Shown here: piece after piece, positions 1 to 8,598 of the stretch
Layout of the letters: the number at the start of each line of letters is the position of its first letter
Position numbering within the stretch: the first letter of the stretch is position 1
Assembly: GCA_937925685.1 (NCBI GenBank)
Contig: CALAMI010000007.1
Coordinates: forward strand, 310,001 to 374,000
Direction of reading: 5' to 3'
Source: Candidatus Binatia bacterium
Lineage (GTDB): Bacteria; Desulfobacterota; Binatia; HRBIN30
DNA: 64,000 nt
Translations under genes and position numbers: made by a program
The notes under the pieces: generated by a model
The model's database searches: none
What the model saw: only the letters and a program-made list of their open reading frames with translations
What the model was told of the DNA's origin: nothing

Positions 1-86
1 GGCCGTTGTCAATTTTTAGATCCAGCATGTTTCCGCTCCGCAAAAAGGTTTGTTCCCTAGCATGACAAAGAAATGAACATTTGTTA

Positions 87-1433
87 ATGGGCAGCCACGT
101 GTTCGTCGGGAAGGAGCGCTTGCAATCCAGGGCCGCTCGCGGCTTCATGTGGACCATGGGTGGGACCGCTGAAGCCGCCGGGAATTGGGATGCTTTGCTC
201 GCTCCTCTTGCGACCGTGCCACGCGAAAACGGCTCGCAGGCGTTGTTGCAGACAGCACGCTGGCTGACCGAGCACCTCGAGGCAGCCGGCTGGGAGGTGA
301 CGCAGCACTGGTACACGGCCTACCCGTACGAGCAACGCGCGCTCGGGCTGGTGCTCCTCGTCGGCGGGCTTACGTATGCCGTCTGCATGTGGCGACGCCG
401 GTTTGGCTGGGCCGCCCTTTTAGCGATCTCGTTACCGCTGCTCGTGGTGGCTCAGATCGACTTCCGCTTGCCCCTGACCTGGTTCGCTCCTTTTCCGCAA
501 CCGAACGTGGTAGCTCGCTGGCCCAACCCAAATGCAAGGGAAATTTTGGTGTTCTCGGCCCATTTCGATACCAAAACCGATGTCTTCGACCATGTGACTC
601 GCGCCCCGATCCTCCTATTTTCGGTGCCGGCAACGTTGCTCATGTCCGCGGTAGCGGCAGGCAGTTTCGTTGCCCAGCAAGCGGGAAGTTTGACCGTCGG
701 TCGGCTCGCGCTCGCCCGCATTCTCGGTTGGATGGGTGCAGCCTACAGCGCGCTGGTTGCCGCTGCATTTAGCGGCGGGATGCTGTTGGACCGCCGCAGC
801 GCGGGCGCGTTGGATAACGGGGCAGCTTGCGCAGTGCTTCTGCGTTTCGCTGAAGAGCTACGCAAGGATCCCCCGCATGGCGTCGAGGTTTACCTCGTGC
901 TGTTCTCCGGAGAGGAGTTGGCCGCACAAGGTTCGGCGGCTTTGTTGCAAGGGTGGAAGCCGAGCCCGGCGGGCCGGTCCGTCAAGGTCATCAATTTGGA
1001 CCCTTGGGGCGCGTCGACCGAGATCCGAGTCCTCGGCGCCGAACGCGGATTTCTACGGGGGAGCGCGCCCAGCCCCGAGGTCATTGCCTTGCTCGACGAG
1101 GCACATCGCAAGGTCAAGGCGGTTTCCGTTCCGACGCTCCCGCTCATGGGCTTGACCGACGCCTGGATGTGGCTTCAGCACGGTTATTTGGCAGCAACCA
1201 TCTTCACTGCCGTGCCTCCCTTCGAGCTGCCACGAGCCCTCCACTCTGCCGACGACAACATCGCGCGGGTGGATCCCCACTCGCTCGATTTTTCCGTTGA
1301 GTTTTTAGGCACGATCGTACGCATCCTAGAGAGCAACGCGAACGCCCCTTCCCCAGAGATTCACCTCCCTACGGCCGTACAGGAGAACCAGGGAGCCATG
1401 GAAAAGGAGCTCAGCCATGCATACGAGCAGTAG
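87..1433 (+). CDS. Membrane-bound M28-family peptidase-like protein
   Basis: A 448-residue protein with the zinc-peptidase M28 pattern: AHFDTK near residue 160 (first metal His), LDNGAAC near 243 (bridging Asp), FSGEE near 275 (catalytic and ligand Glu), NLDPWG further on, and ALHSADD near the end supplying the last His. Unlike soluble M28 aminopeptidases, it carries hydrophobic stretches around residues 85-125 and 170-230, between the first His and the bridging Asp, so the catalytic lobe is probably membrane-embedded. The substrate is unknown; the family removes N-terminal residues from peptides. No clear ribosome site distinguishes the ATG used here from a later ATG at 147. It stands alone, about 110 bases before the next promoter. 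Confidence 0.75.
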   Translation: MGSHVFVGKERLQSRAARGFMWTMGGTAEAAGNWDALLAPLATVPRENGSQALLQTARWLTEHLEAAGWEVTQHWYTAYPYEQRALGLVLLVGGLTYAVCMWRRRFGWAALLAISLPLLVVAQIDFRLPLTWFAPFPQPNVVARWPNPNAREILVFSAHFDTKTDVFDHVTRAPILLFSVPATLLMSAVAAGSFVAQQAGSLTVGRLALARILGWMGAAYSALVAAAFSGGMLLDRRSAGALDNGAACAVLLRFAEELRKDPPHGVEVYLVLFSGEELAAQGSAALLQGWKPSPAGRSVKVINLDPWGASTEIRVLGAERGFLRGSAPSPEVIALLDEAHRKVKAVSVPTLPLMGLTDAWMWLQHGYLAATIFTAVPPFELPRALHSADDNIARVDPHSLDFSVEFLGTIVRILESNANAPSPEIHLPTAVQENQGAMEKELSHAYEQ

Positions 1434-1542
1434 GACAAGTAGCGAGTGTCCCGATTCCACCACACGCCGCTGGGCGAGAACGGGGAACGAACTGCACGCG
1501 GAATCTCCTTTGAACGAACCAGGGCTATCAGCCGAGGTCCGG

Positions 1543-1571
1543 TTGACTCATTCTTGAGCCCCGCCGTATAA
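1543..1571 (+). promoter_or_regulatory. Predicted sigma70-type promoter for the YCF48/RND/DUF1329 operon
   Basis: TTGACT (1543-1548) and GTATAA (1566-1571) are separated by exactly 17 bases. Transcription would begin near 1578, just upstream of the YCF48-like gene. This also argues against the TTG codon at 1579 being the start of that gene. Confidence 0.55.
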
Positions 1572-1602
1572 GGCGAGTTTGTTGCGTCAAGTGAGAGATG
1601 TT

Positions 1603-2622
1603 GTGAATCACCAGTCATCCGAGCACGTGTGGATCCGCCTTCTAAGGGTGTCCGGATTCCTGCCCATCTTGCTGTTCACTGTGGCAGTGGCTCGCGCAAA
1701 CGACAGGCCTGTTCGCGTGGTCGACAACCTCTACGGGACCGCGTTCGTCAGCCCCGACGAAGGGTGGGCCGTTGGTGCGTTCGGCTCAATTTACCACACC
1801 ACCGACGGCGGGAAGAACTGGCGCTTGCAACATGCGGGAACCCTCGAACAACTTTTTGGAGTTGCCTTTGCCAATCGCGAGGTGGGCTGGGTCGTCGGGC
1901 GTACCGGCATCGTGTTGCACACACGGGATGGAGGTAAAACGTGGAGCAAACAAGCAACTCTCGGCAAGCATCTGTTTCACGTTTCTGCCCTCGATGAAAA
2001 AGTTGCCTGGGCGGTCGGTGATTGGGGGGCGATGGTGGTAACACGCGACGGCGGAACAACGTGGCAAGACCGCTCGATGGAACGCGACGTCATTCTCTAC
2101 GCGCAGTCTTGGCCGGATTCGTTCCACGGCTGGGTGGTGGGGGAAACTGGCGTGGTGTTGCGGACGACCGATGGCGGGGATACCTGGGAGGAACTCGACA
2201 CCGGCGTGGGTAAGACCCTCTTCGGCGTGCACTTTGCCGACACGCAACGCGGTTGGGCCTGCGGGTTGGATGGTTTGATCTTGCGCACCAACGACGGGGG
2301 GAAAAACTGGGAAATCATACGAGGGAACCCTGAGATCAGTGGTCTCGAACAAGTGGGCGTGGCGGAGCAACTCGAAAACGCCAGCCTCTACGACATCGTC
2401 GTCCACGGTCGCACGGGTGTGGCGGTCGGTGACATTGGAACGATCTTTCTAAGCAACGACGGCGGACACACCTGGCAGCGCAAGCAAGTTCCTGGCGAGT
2501 GGAAATTAGGCTGGATCCGTAGCGTGGCGCTCGTGGCAAACGGCGCAGGGATGATCGTGGGGGCGGGAGGGCTCACGGTGCGGATCGATGGCCAACGTCT
2601 CATTCTGGCAGAGGGGCGGTAA
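1603..2622 (+). CDS. YCF48/BNR-repeat beta-propeller, exported
   Basis: A signal-peptide-like hydrophobic segment (SGFLPILLFTVAVARA) is followed by at least six DGGxxW repeats (TTDGGKNW, TRDGGKTW, TRDGGTTW, TTDGGDTW, TNDGGKNW, SNDGGHTW), each with a nearby GWAVG-like strand. This is the BNR/sialidase-like propeller of the Ycf48/HCF136 type. It is probably periplasmic and scaffolding rather than enzymatic, since no catalytic residues are apparent. The start is uncertain: GTG at 1603 gives a normal signal peptide and lies about 25 bases after the predicted transcription start; GTG at 1591 or 1627 are alternatives. It ends 2 bases before the RND gene, so the two are almost certainly co-translated. 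Confidence 0.8.
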   Translation: MNHQSSEHVWIRLLRVSGFLPILLFTVAVARANDRPVRVVDNLYGTAFVSPDEGWAVGAFGSIYHTTDGGKNWRLQHAGTLEQLFGVAFANREVGWVVGRTGIVLHTRDGGKTWSKQATLGKHLFHVSALDEKVAWAVGDWGAMVVTRDGGTTWQDRSMERDVILYAQSWPDSFHGWVVGETGVVLRTTDGGDTWEELDTGVGKTLFGVHFADTQRGWACGLDGLILRTNDGGKNWEIIRGNPEISGLEQVGVAEQLENASLYDIVVHGRTGVAVGDIGTIFLSNDGGHTWQRKQVPGEWKLGWIRSVALVANGAGMIVGAGGLTVRIDGQRLILAEGR

Positions 2623-2624
2623 GG

Positions 2625-5021
2625 ATGCTGCCGCGGGAGTGGATTGAGGGATATCTGTATTTTCTTTTGCGCCGACGCCTGGCTGTGTCTGCTGTGGTAG
2701 GTGCCGGCACCGTGTTCTTCATTTGGTTCACGGCCACGCAACTGACCATTTTCACAAGCTTCTTCGACCTGATGCCGCCGAATCACCCCTATATCCAACT
2801 GTACATCAAATACCGCAACATGTTTGGCACCGCCAATCAGCTCGTCATGGTGGTCGAGGCAACCAACGGCACAATTTTCGACGATCCGCGAATCATCGAG
2901 AAAGTCGACCGCATCACCGTCGATCTCTTGCACAACGTCCCTGGAGTGAATGGGGAGCAAGTTCTTTCCATCACGCATCCCAAACTGAAAACCACCCTAA
3001 CCTCTGGCTCAGGAATCAAAGTCGTTCCTCTCATGTATCCACGTCTGCCTCAGGACAAAGAAGACATGGAGTTCCTCAGGCAGAAGGTGTACACGACCGA
3101 GGGAGTTCGGGGCTTTTTCGTGTCACCCGACGACACTGCCACGCTCGTGACCGCCGGCTTTTGGGAAGAGTACTTCGACCTCAAAACCATGTGGCGGCGG
3201 GTACAGGACATCGTCCAAAGGGAGGAGGCCGATGGTTTAGTCAAGATTTACGTGTCCGGCCCTCCGGTCCTCTACGCATATTTCAACGAAGCCCTGGGCA
3301 AAATGGGCTACGTGTTTCTCGCAACCGGCGTAGCCATCGTCCTGCTCTTGTGGTTTTACTTCCGATCTCTCCAGGGCGTCTTAATTCCCGTGTTCTCCGG
3401 GCTGATGAGCGCGATCTGGGGCCTTGGCTTTGCCGGGTTGTGCGGTTTTACCCTCGACCCGCTGGTGCTGGTCGTCTTCGTGCTCATTACCGCACGGGCC
3501 TTGAGCCACTCCGTGCAATCGATGGAACGCTACCACGACGAGTACTTCCTCACCCACAACAAACACGAGGCCATCGTCCGTTCCTACCGGGCACTGTTTC
3601 CCCCGGCTATGGTGTCGATCGTTGCTGACGGCTTAGCCATCTTGACCATTGCGGTTGCCAGCATCCCCTTGATGCAGAAGCTTGCCTTCGTGGCCAGCTT
3701 TTGGATCATCAGCATTTTTCTCAGCGTTGTCACCCTGCATCCCATCATTCTCACCTTCGTGAGACCCCCGAAATCTCATCCGCCTGGACGACGCATTTCC
3801 GATGCCATTTACGAGGGCATCAGCCGAGCGCTCATTGCCATGGGCCAGGGAAGTTTCCGCTGGTTGGTGGTGGCATTGTTTGCCGCGACCATGGCCTTCG
3901 GTGTTTACTATGCACACAAGCTCAAAACCGGAGACACCGAGCCAGGCGCCGCACTCTTGTACCATGACCACCCCTACAACGTGGCATTCCGCAAGCTCAA
4001 CGAAAAATTTGTGGGCGTGGCAAGCCAGTTGGTCATCATTGCTGAAGGCAAAAAACCCGAGGCCATCAAAGAGGCGAAAACGTTGAACGACATCGAACTC
4101 TTCGCCCGGCACATGACCCAAGGGGAAGGAGCCAACGGGAACATCACGGCAGCGACGCTTTTAAAGAAGATTTACCGGACCTTCCGCGAGGGTGACCCCA
4201 AGTGGGAGATGTTGCCCACGCGCGACGACCACATTGGTCAATTGTTCTACCTGTTGACCGCAGGCACCAGCCGGGGCGAGATGGATCGCTTCTTTAGCCC
4301 CGATTACACCAACGCCACGATCACGATTCTCTATCGCAACTACAACAACGACATCATTCACAGCGCCATCGACCGGGCCAAGGCTTACATTGCCGAGAAC
4401 GTGCGGCCGGAGGACAGTGTCCGCTACCTTCTGGCCGGTGGTTTACTGGGCATTCTGGCCGCGACGAACGAGGAGGTGGAATGGTCATACCGCGTCAACG
4501 TGCCGTTGATCTTTTCCGTCGTCTTCGTGCTGAGTTTCCTCACCTATTGGTCTGTGCTGGGGGCGCTAGTCGTCATGATCCCTTCCATCGTCGCACAGCC
4601 TCTCTCCGAGGCCGTCATGTACTTGGCCGGTATCGACTTCAACATCAATTCCCTCCCGGTAGCCGCGGTCGGCATTGGCATTGGGATCGACTACGGGTAC
4701 TATGTGCTCAGTCGCATCGTTGAAGAGTACGAAGAAACTGGCGATTTCGACGAGGCCAACCGCCGCGCCATTTTGACGACCGGCAAGGCGATCATTTTTA
4801 CTTGCACCACACTCGTGGTCAGCGTGATCTTTTGGCTGTTTTTCCCACTGAAGTTCCAGGCAGAAATGGCCTTTGTCCTCATGTTGCTCATGATTTTTCA
4901 TGCCGTTGGAGCGTTACTTTTCATCCCGGCGATGGTATCTTTGCTTCGGCCGCGCTTTGCCGTGGCTCGCGCTGAGCAGCGTGCCGAGGCGGTCCTCTTG
5001 CAGGCCGGGGCAGGGCGTTGA
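2625..5021 (+). CDS. RND-superfamily (MMPL-type) exporter
   Basis: A 798-residue inner-membrane protein with the duplicated RND plan: TM1 near residues 20-40, a large periplasmic loop, a five-helix bundle around 225-400, TM7 near 425, a second loop, and a final bundle from about 640 to 780 containing GIGIGIDYGYYVLSR, the conserved TM signature of MMPL/SSD-like RND proteins. These transporters move lipids or hydrophobic compounds using the proton gradient. The substrate cannot be read from the sequence. It sits between a YCF48-like propeller and a DUF1329 protein, genes that often accompany this RND class in proteobacteria, suggesting an envelope export function for a hydrophobic substrate. 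Confidence 0.85.
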   Translation: MLPREWIEGYLYFLLRRRLAVSAVVGAGTVFFIWFTATQLTIFTSFFDLMPPNHPYIQLYIKYRNMFGTANQLVMVVEATNGTIFDDPRIIEKVDRITVDLLHNVPGVNGEQVLSITHPKLKTTLTSGSGIKVVPLMYPRLPQDKEDMEFLRQKVYTTEGVRGFFVSPDDTATLVTAGFWEEYFDLKTMWRRVQDIVQREEADGLVKIYVSGPPVLYAYFNEALGKMGYVFLATGVAIVLLLWFYFRSLQGVLIPVFSGLMSAIWGLGFAGLCGFTLDPLVLVVFVLITARALSHSVQSMERYHDEYFLTHNKHEAIVRSYRALFPPAMVSIVADGLAILTIAVASIPLMQKLAFVASFWIISIFLSVVTLHPIILTFVRPPKSHPPGRRISDAIYEGISRALIAMGQGSFRWLVVALFAATMAFGVYYAHKLKTGDTEPGAALLYHDHPYNVAFRKLNEKFVGVASQLVIIAEGKKPEAIKEAKTLNDIELFARHMTQGEGANGNITAATLLKKIYRTFREGDPKWEMLPTRDDHIGQLFYLLTAGTSRGEMDRFFSPDYTNATITILYRNYNNDIIHSAIDRAKAYIAENVRPEDSVRYLLAGGLLGILAATNEEVEWSYRVNVPLIFSVVFVLSFLTYWSVLGALVVMIPSIVAQPLSEAVMYLAGIDFNINSLPVAAVGIGIGIDYGYYVLSRIVEEYEETGDFDEANRRAILTTGKAIIFTCTTLVVSVIFWLFFPLKFQAEMAFVLMLLMIFHAVGALLFIPAMVSLLRPRFAVARAEQRAEAVLLQAGAGR

Positions 5022-5049
5022 ACGTACTCTTACGAAAGGAAGGGATGCA

Positions 5050-6405
5050 ATGAGGGAGTACCAAAGCCTAGTGTCGGTGCTTTTGCCTAGTGCGATCTTT
5101 TGGGCCTTATGCTGTTCCCCCTGCACACTCGAGGCCACGTCGGAAACCGATGGGCTACGACCGGGAAGTATTCTCAGCAAAGAAAATGCGCACCTTGCCG
5201 AAGGTCTCCTGCCTCCGGAAATTCTCCGACATTACCGAGAGGGCCATTACCAGAATAGAATCATCGACTGGCCTGAAGGGATTTACCGTTGGGACCCTAA
5301 ATTTCTTGCTGCCACCGAAGCCAACCGGGGCCGCTACAGCCTGAGCCCAGAGGGGACGATTATCGAAACTGCCACGGGCCAACAGCCTCCGTTCATCTAT
5401 GGGTTGCCCTTTCCCATGGTCGAGCCCAAAACAGATGCGACGGCCGCCACCAAGATTCTCTGGAATTTTTTCTACCAGTATTGGAACGAAGGGAGCAGCC
5501 ACAACGTGGCCCTGCTTGTCTGGGTACGCCCGAATGGCGTGGATCGTGAAGCGATTCAAGATGTGTACTTCCAATACTACGACGGGCAAGATCCGGAGTA
5601 TCGCCTTCCTAACCCCAACAACTTTTCCATGCAGTTCATCTCCGTCTCCACTTCGCCAGCCGATCTTCACGGCACAGCAGCGCTTACCTGGCGCTACCGT
5701 GATCCTCAAAAGCGGGATTCCAACTGGGCGTACGTGCCGGCTTTGCGGCGGGTGCGCGCTGTGAGTCCAGCAAACCGGTCGGACGGGTTTCTGGGCTCGG
5801 ACATGAGCCAAGACGATGGCCCGTTTTTCGATGGTAAACCGGAGGAGTTCACGTGGTCGTTTGTCGGGGAATCGGAAACTCTTCGGATCGTCGACCCTGA
5901 AAGCTTCGAGCGCATCCCCACACGACACTGGCTTCCGGATGGTGGCTGGCGCACGGTGTGGACCAACCACCAAGTCGTTGGTTTCCAAACCCCTGATTGG
6001 AAAGGAATAGCTTGGGCCCCTGTACGCGCCGCGTTGGCCAAACGCAAAGTGTGGGTGATTCAAGGCGTTCCCAAGGACCGGTACTACCTGTTCGGGCGCA
6101 TCGAGCTGTATATCGACAAGGAGACGTACCAAGGGGCTTGGAATCGAAAGTTCGGCTGGAACGGCGAGCACATCAACACTTTGCAAGTCATCGCTTACCA
6201 GCGCGATAAGAACCAACGACCCGACGGCAAACTTGACTACCAGTGGTCTTCGCACTTCTCCTTTCAGTGCGCAGAGAACGTGAAGCTGAACCGGGCCACG
6301 ATCGCCGGACTCCAGCCTCCTGGGAAAGACATTCCCAATGACCGCAAGGTTCGTTTTCCAGCGAACTTTTTTGACTCTGCCACCCTCAACCGCTTCGGAA
6401 AGTAG
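5050..6405 (+). CDS. DUF1329 family exported protein
   Basis: A 451-residue protein that starts at an ATG after AAGGAAGGGATGCA, with a signal peptide (hydrophobic residues 8-22, possible cleavage before the SETDG region). The mature part has the aromatic-rich beta-sheet pattern of DUF1329: WPEGIYRWDPKF, YRDPQKRDSNWAYVPALRR with RRVRAVSPANR, DMSQDDGPFFDGK, and a late KRKVWVIQGVPKDRYY strand resembling outer-membrane or lipocalin-like barrels. Its function is not known. An in-frame extension to 4900 would overlap the RND gene and lacks a signal peptide, so the internal ATG is preferred. It is the third gene of the operon and ends 5 bases before the crotonase. Confidence 0.85.
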   Translation: MREYQSLVSVLLPSAIFWALCCSPCTLEATSETDGLRPGSILSKENAHLAEGLLPPEILRHYREGHYQNRIIDWPEGIYRWDPKFLAATEANRGRYSLSPEGTIIETATGQQPPFIYGLPFPMVEPKTDATAATKILWNFFYQYWNEGSSHNVALLVWVRPNGVDREAIQDVYFQYYDGQDPEYRLPNPNNFSMQFISVSTSPADLHGTAALTWRYRDPQKRDSNWAYVPALRRVRAVSPANRSDGFLGSDMSQDDGPFFDGKPEEFTWSFVGESETLRIVDPESFERIPTRHWLPDGGWRTVWTNHQVVGFQTPDWKGIAWAPVRAALAKRKVWVIQGVPKDRYYLFGRIELYIDKETYQGAWNRKFGWNGEHINTLQVIAYQRDKNQRPDGKLDYQWSSHFSFQCAENVKLNRATIAGLQPPGKDIPNDRKVRFPANFFDSATLNRFGK

Positions 6406-6410
6406 GCATC

Positions 6411-7205
6411 ATGTCGGGATTCGAGACGATTCGTTACTCTTTGGAAGAACATGTTGCCTGGGTTACCCTGAACCGCCCGGAGCAACGCAACGCCGTCAAT
6501 GCAACGATGCGCGACGAGTTGATCCGGGTTTTGACCGAGGCGCAAACCAACCTGGAAATTCGCGCCCTGGTGTTGACGGGAGCGGGCAAAGGCTTTTGCA
6601 CTGGAGCTGACCTCTCGGGGTCCCGCGGGCAGGGGCCGCAAGGCCCAGGGGCAACGCGTCTAGTGATGAAAAGTAGTTCTCAACGCTTGATTCGGGCCCT
6701 GTGGGAACTGGAAAAACCGGTCGTGTGCGCAGTCAATGGCGTCGCCGCCGGTCTCGGGGCGCACCTGGCCTTCGCCTCCGACTTCGTCATCGCCTCCTCC
6801 GAGGCTCGGTTTATTGAAATCTTCGTACGTCGCGGACTGTGCGTCGATGCTGGCGGGGCGTTTCTTCTCCCTCGCCTCATCGGTTTACAGCGCGCAAAAG
6901 AACTCGTCTTCTTCGGCGACGATTTGAGCGCGGACCAAGCCCACCAATGGGGCCTGGTGACCCGCGTGGTTGCGCCGGACCAACTGGAATCGACAGCCAG
7001 GGAATGGGCCAACCGACTCGCTAACGGGCCCACCGTGGCCATCGGGTTCTCCAAACGCTTGCTCCATCGCTCTCTGGATTGCGATTTAGAGACCTGCCTC
7101 GAAGAGGAGGCCTTAGCGCAGGCAATCGTGACACAGTCAGAAGACCTCCGCGAAGGTGTCCAGGCCTTCCTCGAGCGGCGCACACCTCAGTTCAAGGGCC
7201 GCTAA
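6411..7205 (+). CDS. Enoyl-CoA hydratase/isomerase (crotonase) family protein
   Basis: A 264-residue crotonase fold. ALVLTGAGKGFCTGADL near residues 45-65 provides the first oxyanion-hole amide, and VNGVAAGLGAHLAFASDF near 105-125 the second. GLCVDAGGAFLLPRLIG near 145-160 carries an acidic residue at the position used by isomerase-type members rather than the paired Glu of classic hydratases. It is likely a cytoplasmic acyl-CoA isomerase or hydratase acting in fatty or aromatic acid catabolism; the exact substrate is unknown. It begins 5 bases after the DUF1329 gene, so it is probably the last gene of the exporter operon and may link that locus to breakdown of a hydrophobic carbon source. 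Confidence 0.85.
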   Translation: MSGFETIRYSLEEHVAWVTLNRPEQRNAVNATMRDELIRVLTEAQTNLEIRALVLTGAGKGFCTGADLSGSRGQGPQGPGATRLVMKSSSQRLIRALWELEKPVVCAVNGVAAGLGAHLAFASDFVIASSEARFIEIFVRRGLCVDAGGAFLLPRLIGLQRAKELVFFGDDLSADQAHQWGLVTRVVAPDQLESTAREWANRLANGPTVAIGFSKRLLHRSLDCDLETCLEEEALAQAIVTQSEDLREGVQAFLERRTPQFKGR

Positions 7206-7230
7206 CCTCGAGCTTGCAGCGCCGCCGTAA

Positions 7231-7246
7231 GGAAGTTGCCACTTCC
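7231..7246. repeat. Small inverted repeat between convergent genes
   Basis: GGAAGT and ACTTCC form 6-bp arms around a 4-base loop between the convergent crotonase and nitroreductase genes. There is no T-tract, so terminator function is doubtful. Confidence 0.25.
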
Positions 7247-7258
7247 ATACCGAGGGAA

Positions 7259-7924
7259 TCAGGGAAGTGGATTTCCCCAGCGATCGAGGGAGACGAACTG
7301 ACGCACCGGTAAACGCTTCGCGGGCTTGAAATCCTCACCCTTGAAATAGGCGACCGGCAATAAGGCAACTTGGGTGACGTGTTCCGGAATCCCCAAAACC
7401 TTTGCCGCCTCCTTTTCATACATGAGATGCAAGGTCGTCCAAGCCGAGCCCAACCCACGAGACCGCAAAGCCAGCATAAGGGACCACACCGCTGGCAAAA
7501 TCGAGCCGTAGATCGACGCCTGCATCACCACCGGACCATTCTCTACCCTCCCCTCGACACAAGGAACGATGTGCACTGGCACCTCCTGGAGATGCTCGGC
7601 AAGATACAGTGCCGATTGCACGATCCGCAACGTCTGCTCTCGGCGCGGGTCACCCTCCTGAAGCTGGGGCGCATTGACGTTCATTTCCCGATACTGGGCG
7701 AACGCTTGCCGATACAGATCGGCCAGATGTTTGCGCTTTTGAGCATCTCTAACCACTACAAAATGCCAGTTCTGTGCATTAGAGCCAGTGGGCGCCTGGA
7801 GCGCAATCTCGATGCAACGCTCGATCACGTCGAGGGGGACTGGCCGCGTCAGGTCTAAACGCTTGCGCACCGAACGCGTCGTCGTCAGCAAATGATCCAC
7901 AGTGGCAAGGTCCAAAGGCTTCAT
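7259..7924 (-). CDS. Nitroreductase family FMN-dependent oxidoreductase
   Basis: A 221-residue member of the nitroreductase family. The N-terminal RSVRKRLDL motif (FMN phosphate binding), APTGSNAQNWHFVVV (FMN and phosphate contacts) and a C-terminal GLGSAWTTL glycine-rich segment are all present. It should bind FMN and reduce nitro, quinone or similar substrates with NAD(P)H. The ATG at 7924 is preceded by AAAGGAGGT at ideal spacing, so it is chosen over the TTG two codons upstream. It is transcribed divergently from the YqiA-like esterase, with about 110 bases between them. Confidence 0.85.
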   Translation of the reverse strand: MKPLDLATVDHLLTTTRSVRKRLDLTRPVPLDVIERCIEIALQAPTGSNAQNWHFVVVRDAQKRKHLADLYRQAFAQYREMNVNAPQLQEGDPRREQTLRIVQSALYLAEHLQEVPVHIVPCVEGRVENGPVVMQASIYGSILPAVWSLMLALRSRGLGSAWTTLHLMYEKEAAKVLGIPEHVTQVALLPVAYFKGEDFKPAKRLPVRQFVSLDRWGNPLP

Positions 7925-8033
7925 CGTCAACCTCCTTTAACACCGTCGCACGCCAGGCAAACAAACCAACTCGTGCTGTCCTGCCAGCGATTCTTGGCTT
8001 CCCTTTCTCTTGCGGCTCGGGCAATGGAGCAAC

Positions 8034-8543
8034 ATGGCACACATCCGGGTTCAGTTCATTCACGGCCTCGAAGGCAGCCCCCAGGGTACCAAGGCCCGCT
8101 TGTTCGCCCAACATTTCGTTGCCTGCACTCCCCGGATGGACACCAGAAATTTCCCCGCTTGCGTCGAACTCCAGGAACGCACCCTCACCGAGTTCGTACC
8201 GGACGTCTTGATTGGCTCTTCGTTTGGGGGTGCCGTCGCGGTGGCTTTGCTTCACCGCAAGGCCTGGAGCGGTCCCACGCTCCTGTTGGCTCCTGCGGTG
8301 TTTCATTACAATGTCCCCCGCTTCCTGCCCAAGGGAGTGCCCGTCTGGATCGTGCACGGTCTTCACGACACGGTCGTCCCGATCGACGACAGCCGCGCCC
8401 TTGCGCAAACAGGTACTCCGGCACTCGTGCGTCTTATCGAGGTCGACGATGACCATGCACTGTCAGCGACGGTCGCCAAGAGCGAACTCGTGGGCATCGT
8501 CCGTGAGCTGGCAAGCCACTACGGAAAGAGGAGCACGTCTTGA
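8034..8543 (+). CDS. YqiA/UPF0227-like alpha/beta-hydrolase (esterase)
   Basis: A 169-residue compact hydrolase. It opens with the strand IRVQFIHGLEGSP typical of YqiA-like esterases. The nucleophile elbow is GSSFGG, the acid residue lies in VHGLHDTVVP, and the catalytic His is in VDDDHALS, giving a complete Ser-Asp-His triad. It is likely cytoplasmic and acts on short acyl esters. The ATG at 8034 follows a GGAG at suitable spacing; an upstream start at 8010 adds eight residues without homology-like features. Confidence 0.75.
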   Translation: MAHIRVQFIHGLEGSPQGTKARLFAQHFVACTPRMDTRNFPACVELQERTLTEFVPDVLIGSSFGGAVAVALLHRKAWSGPTLLLAPAVFHYNVPRFLPKGVPVWIVHGLHDTVVPIDDSRALAQTGTPALVRLIEVDDDHALSATVAKSELVGIVRELASHYGKRSTS

Positions 8544-8598
8544 TGCTTGTACTTGTTGCGCCGACGCTGCCATGAGCAAAAGCCGCCATCCTCGACAC

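Noticed and set aside
5155-6255. 366-residue frame antisense to the DUF1329 gene
   Set aside because: No recognisable domain; the sense frame has a signal peptide and family motifs.
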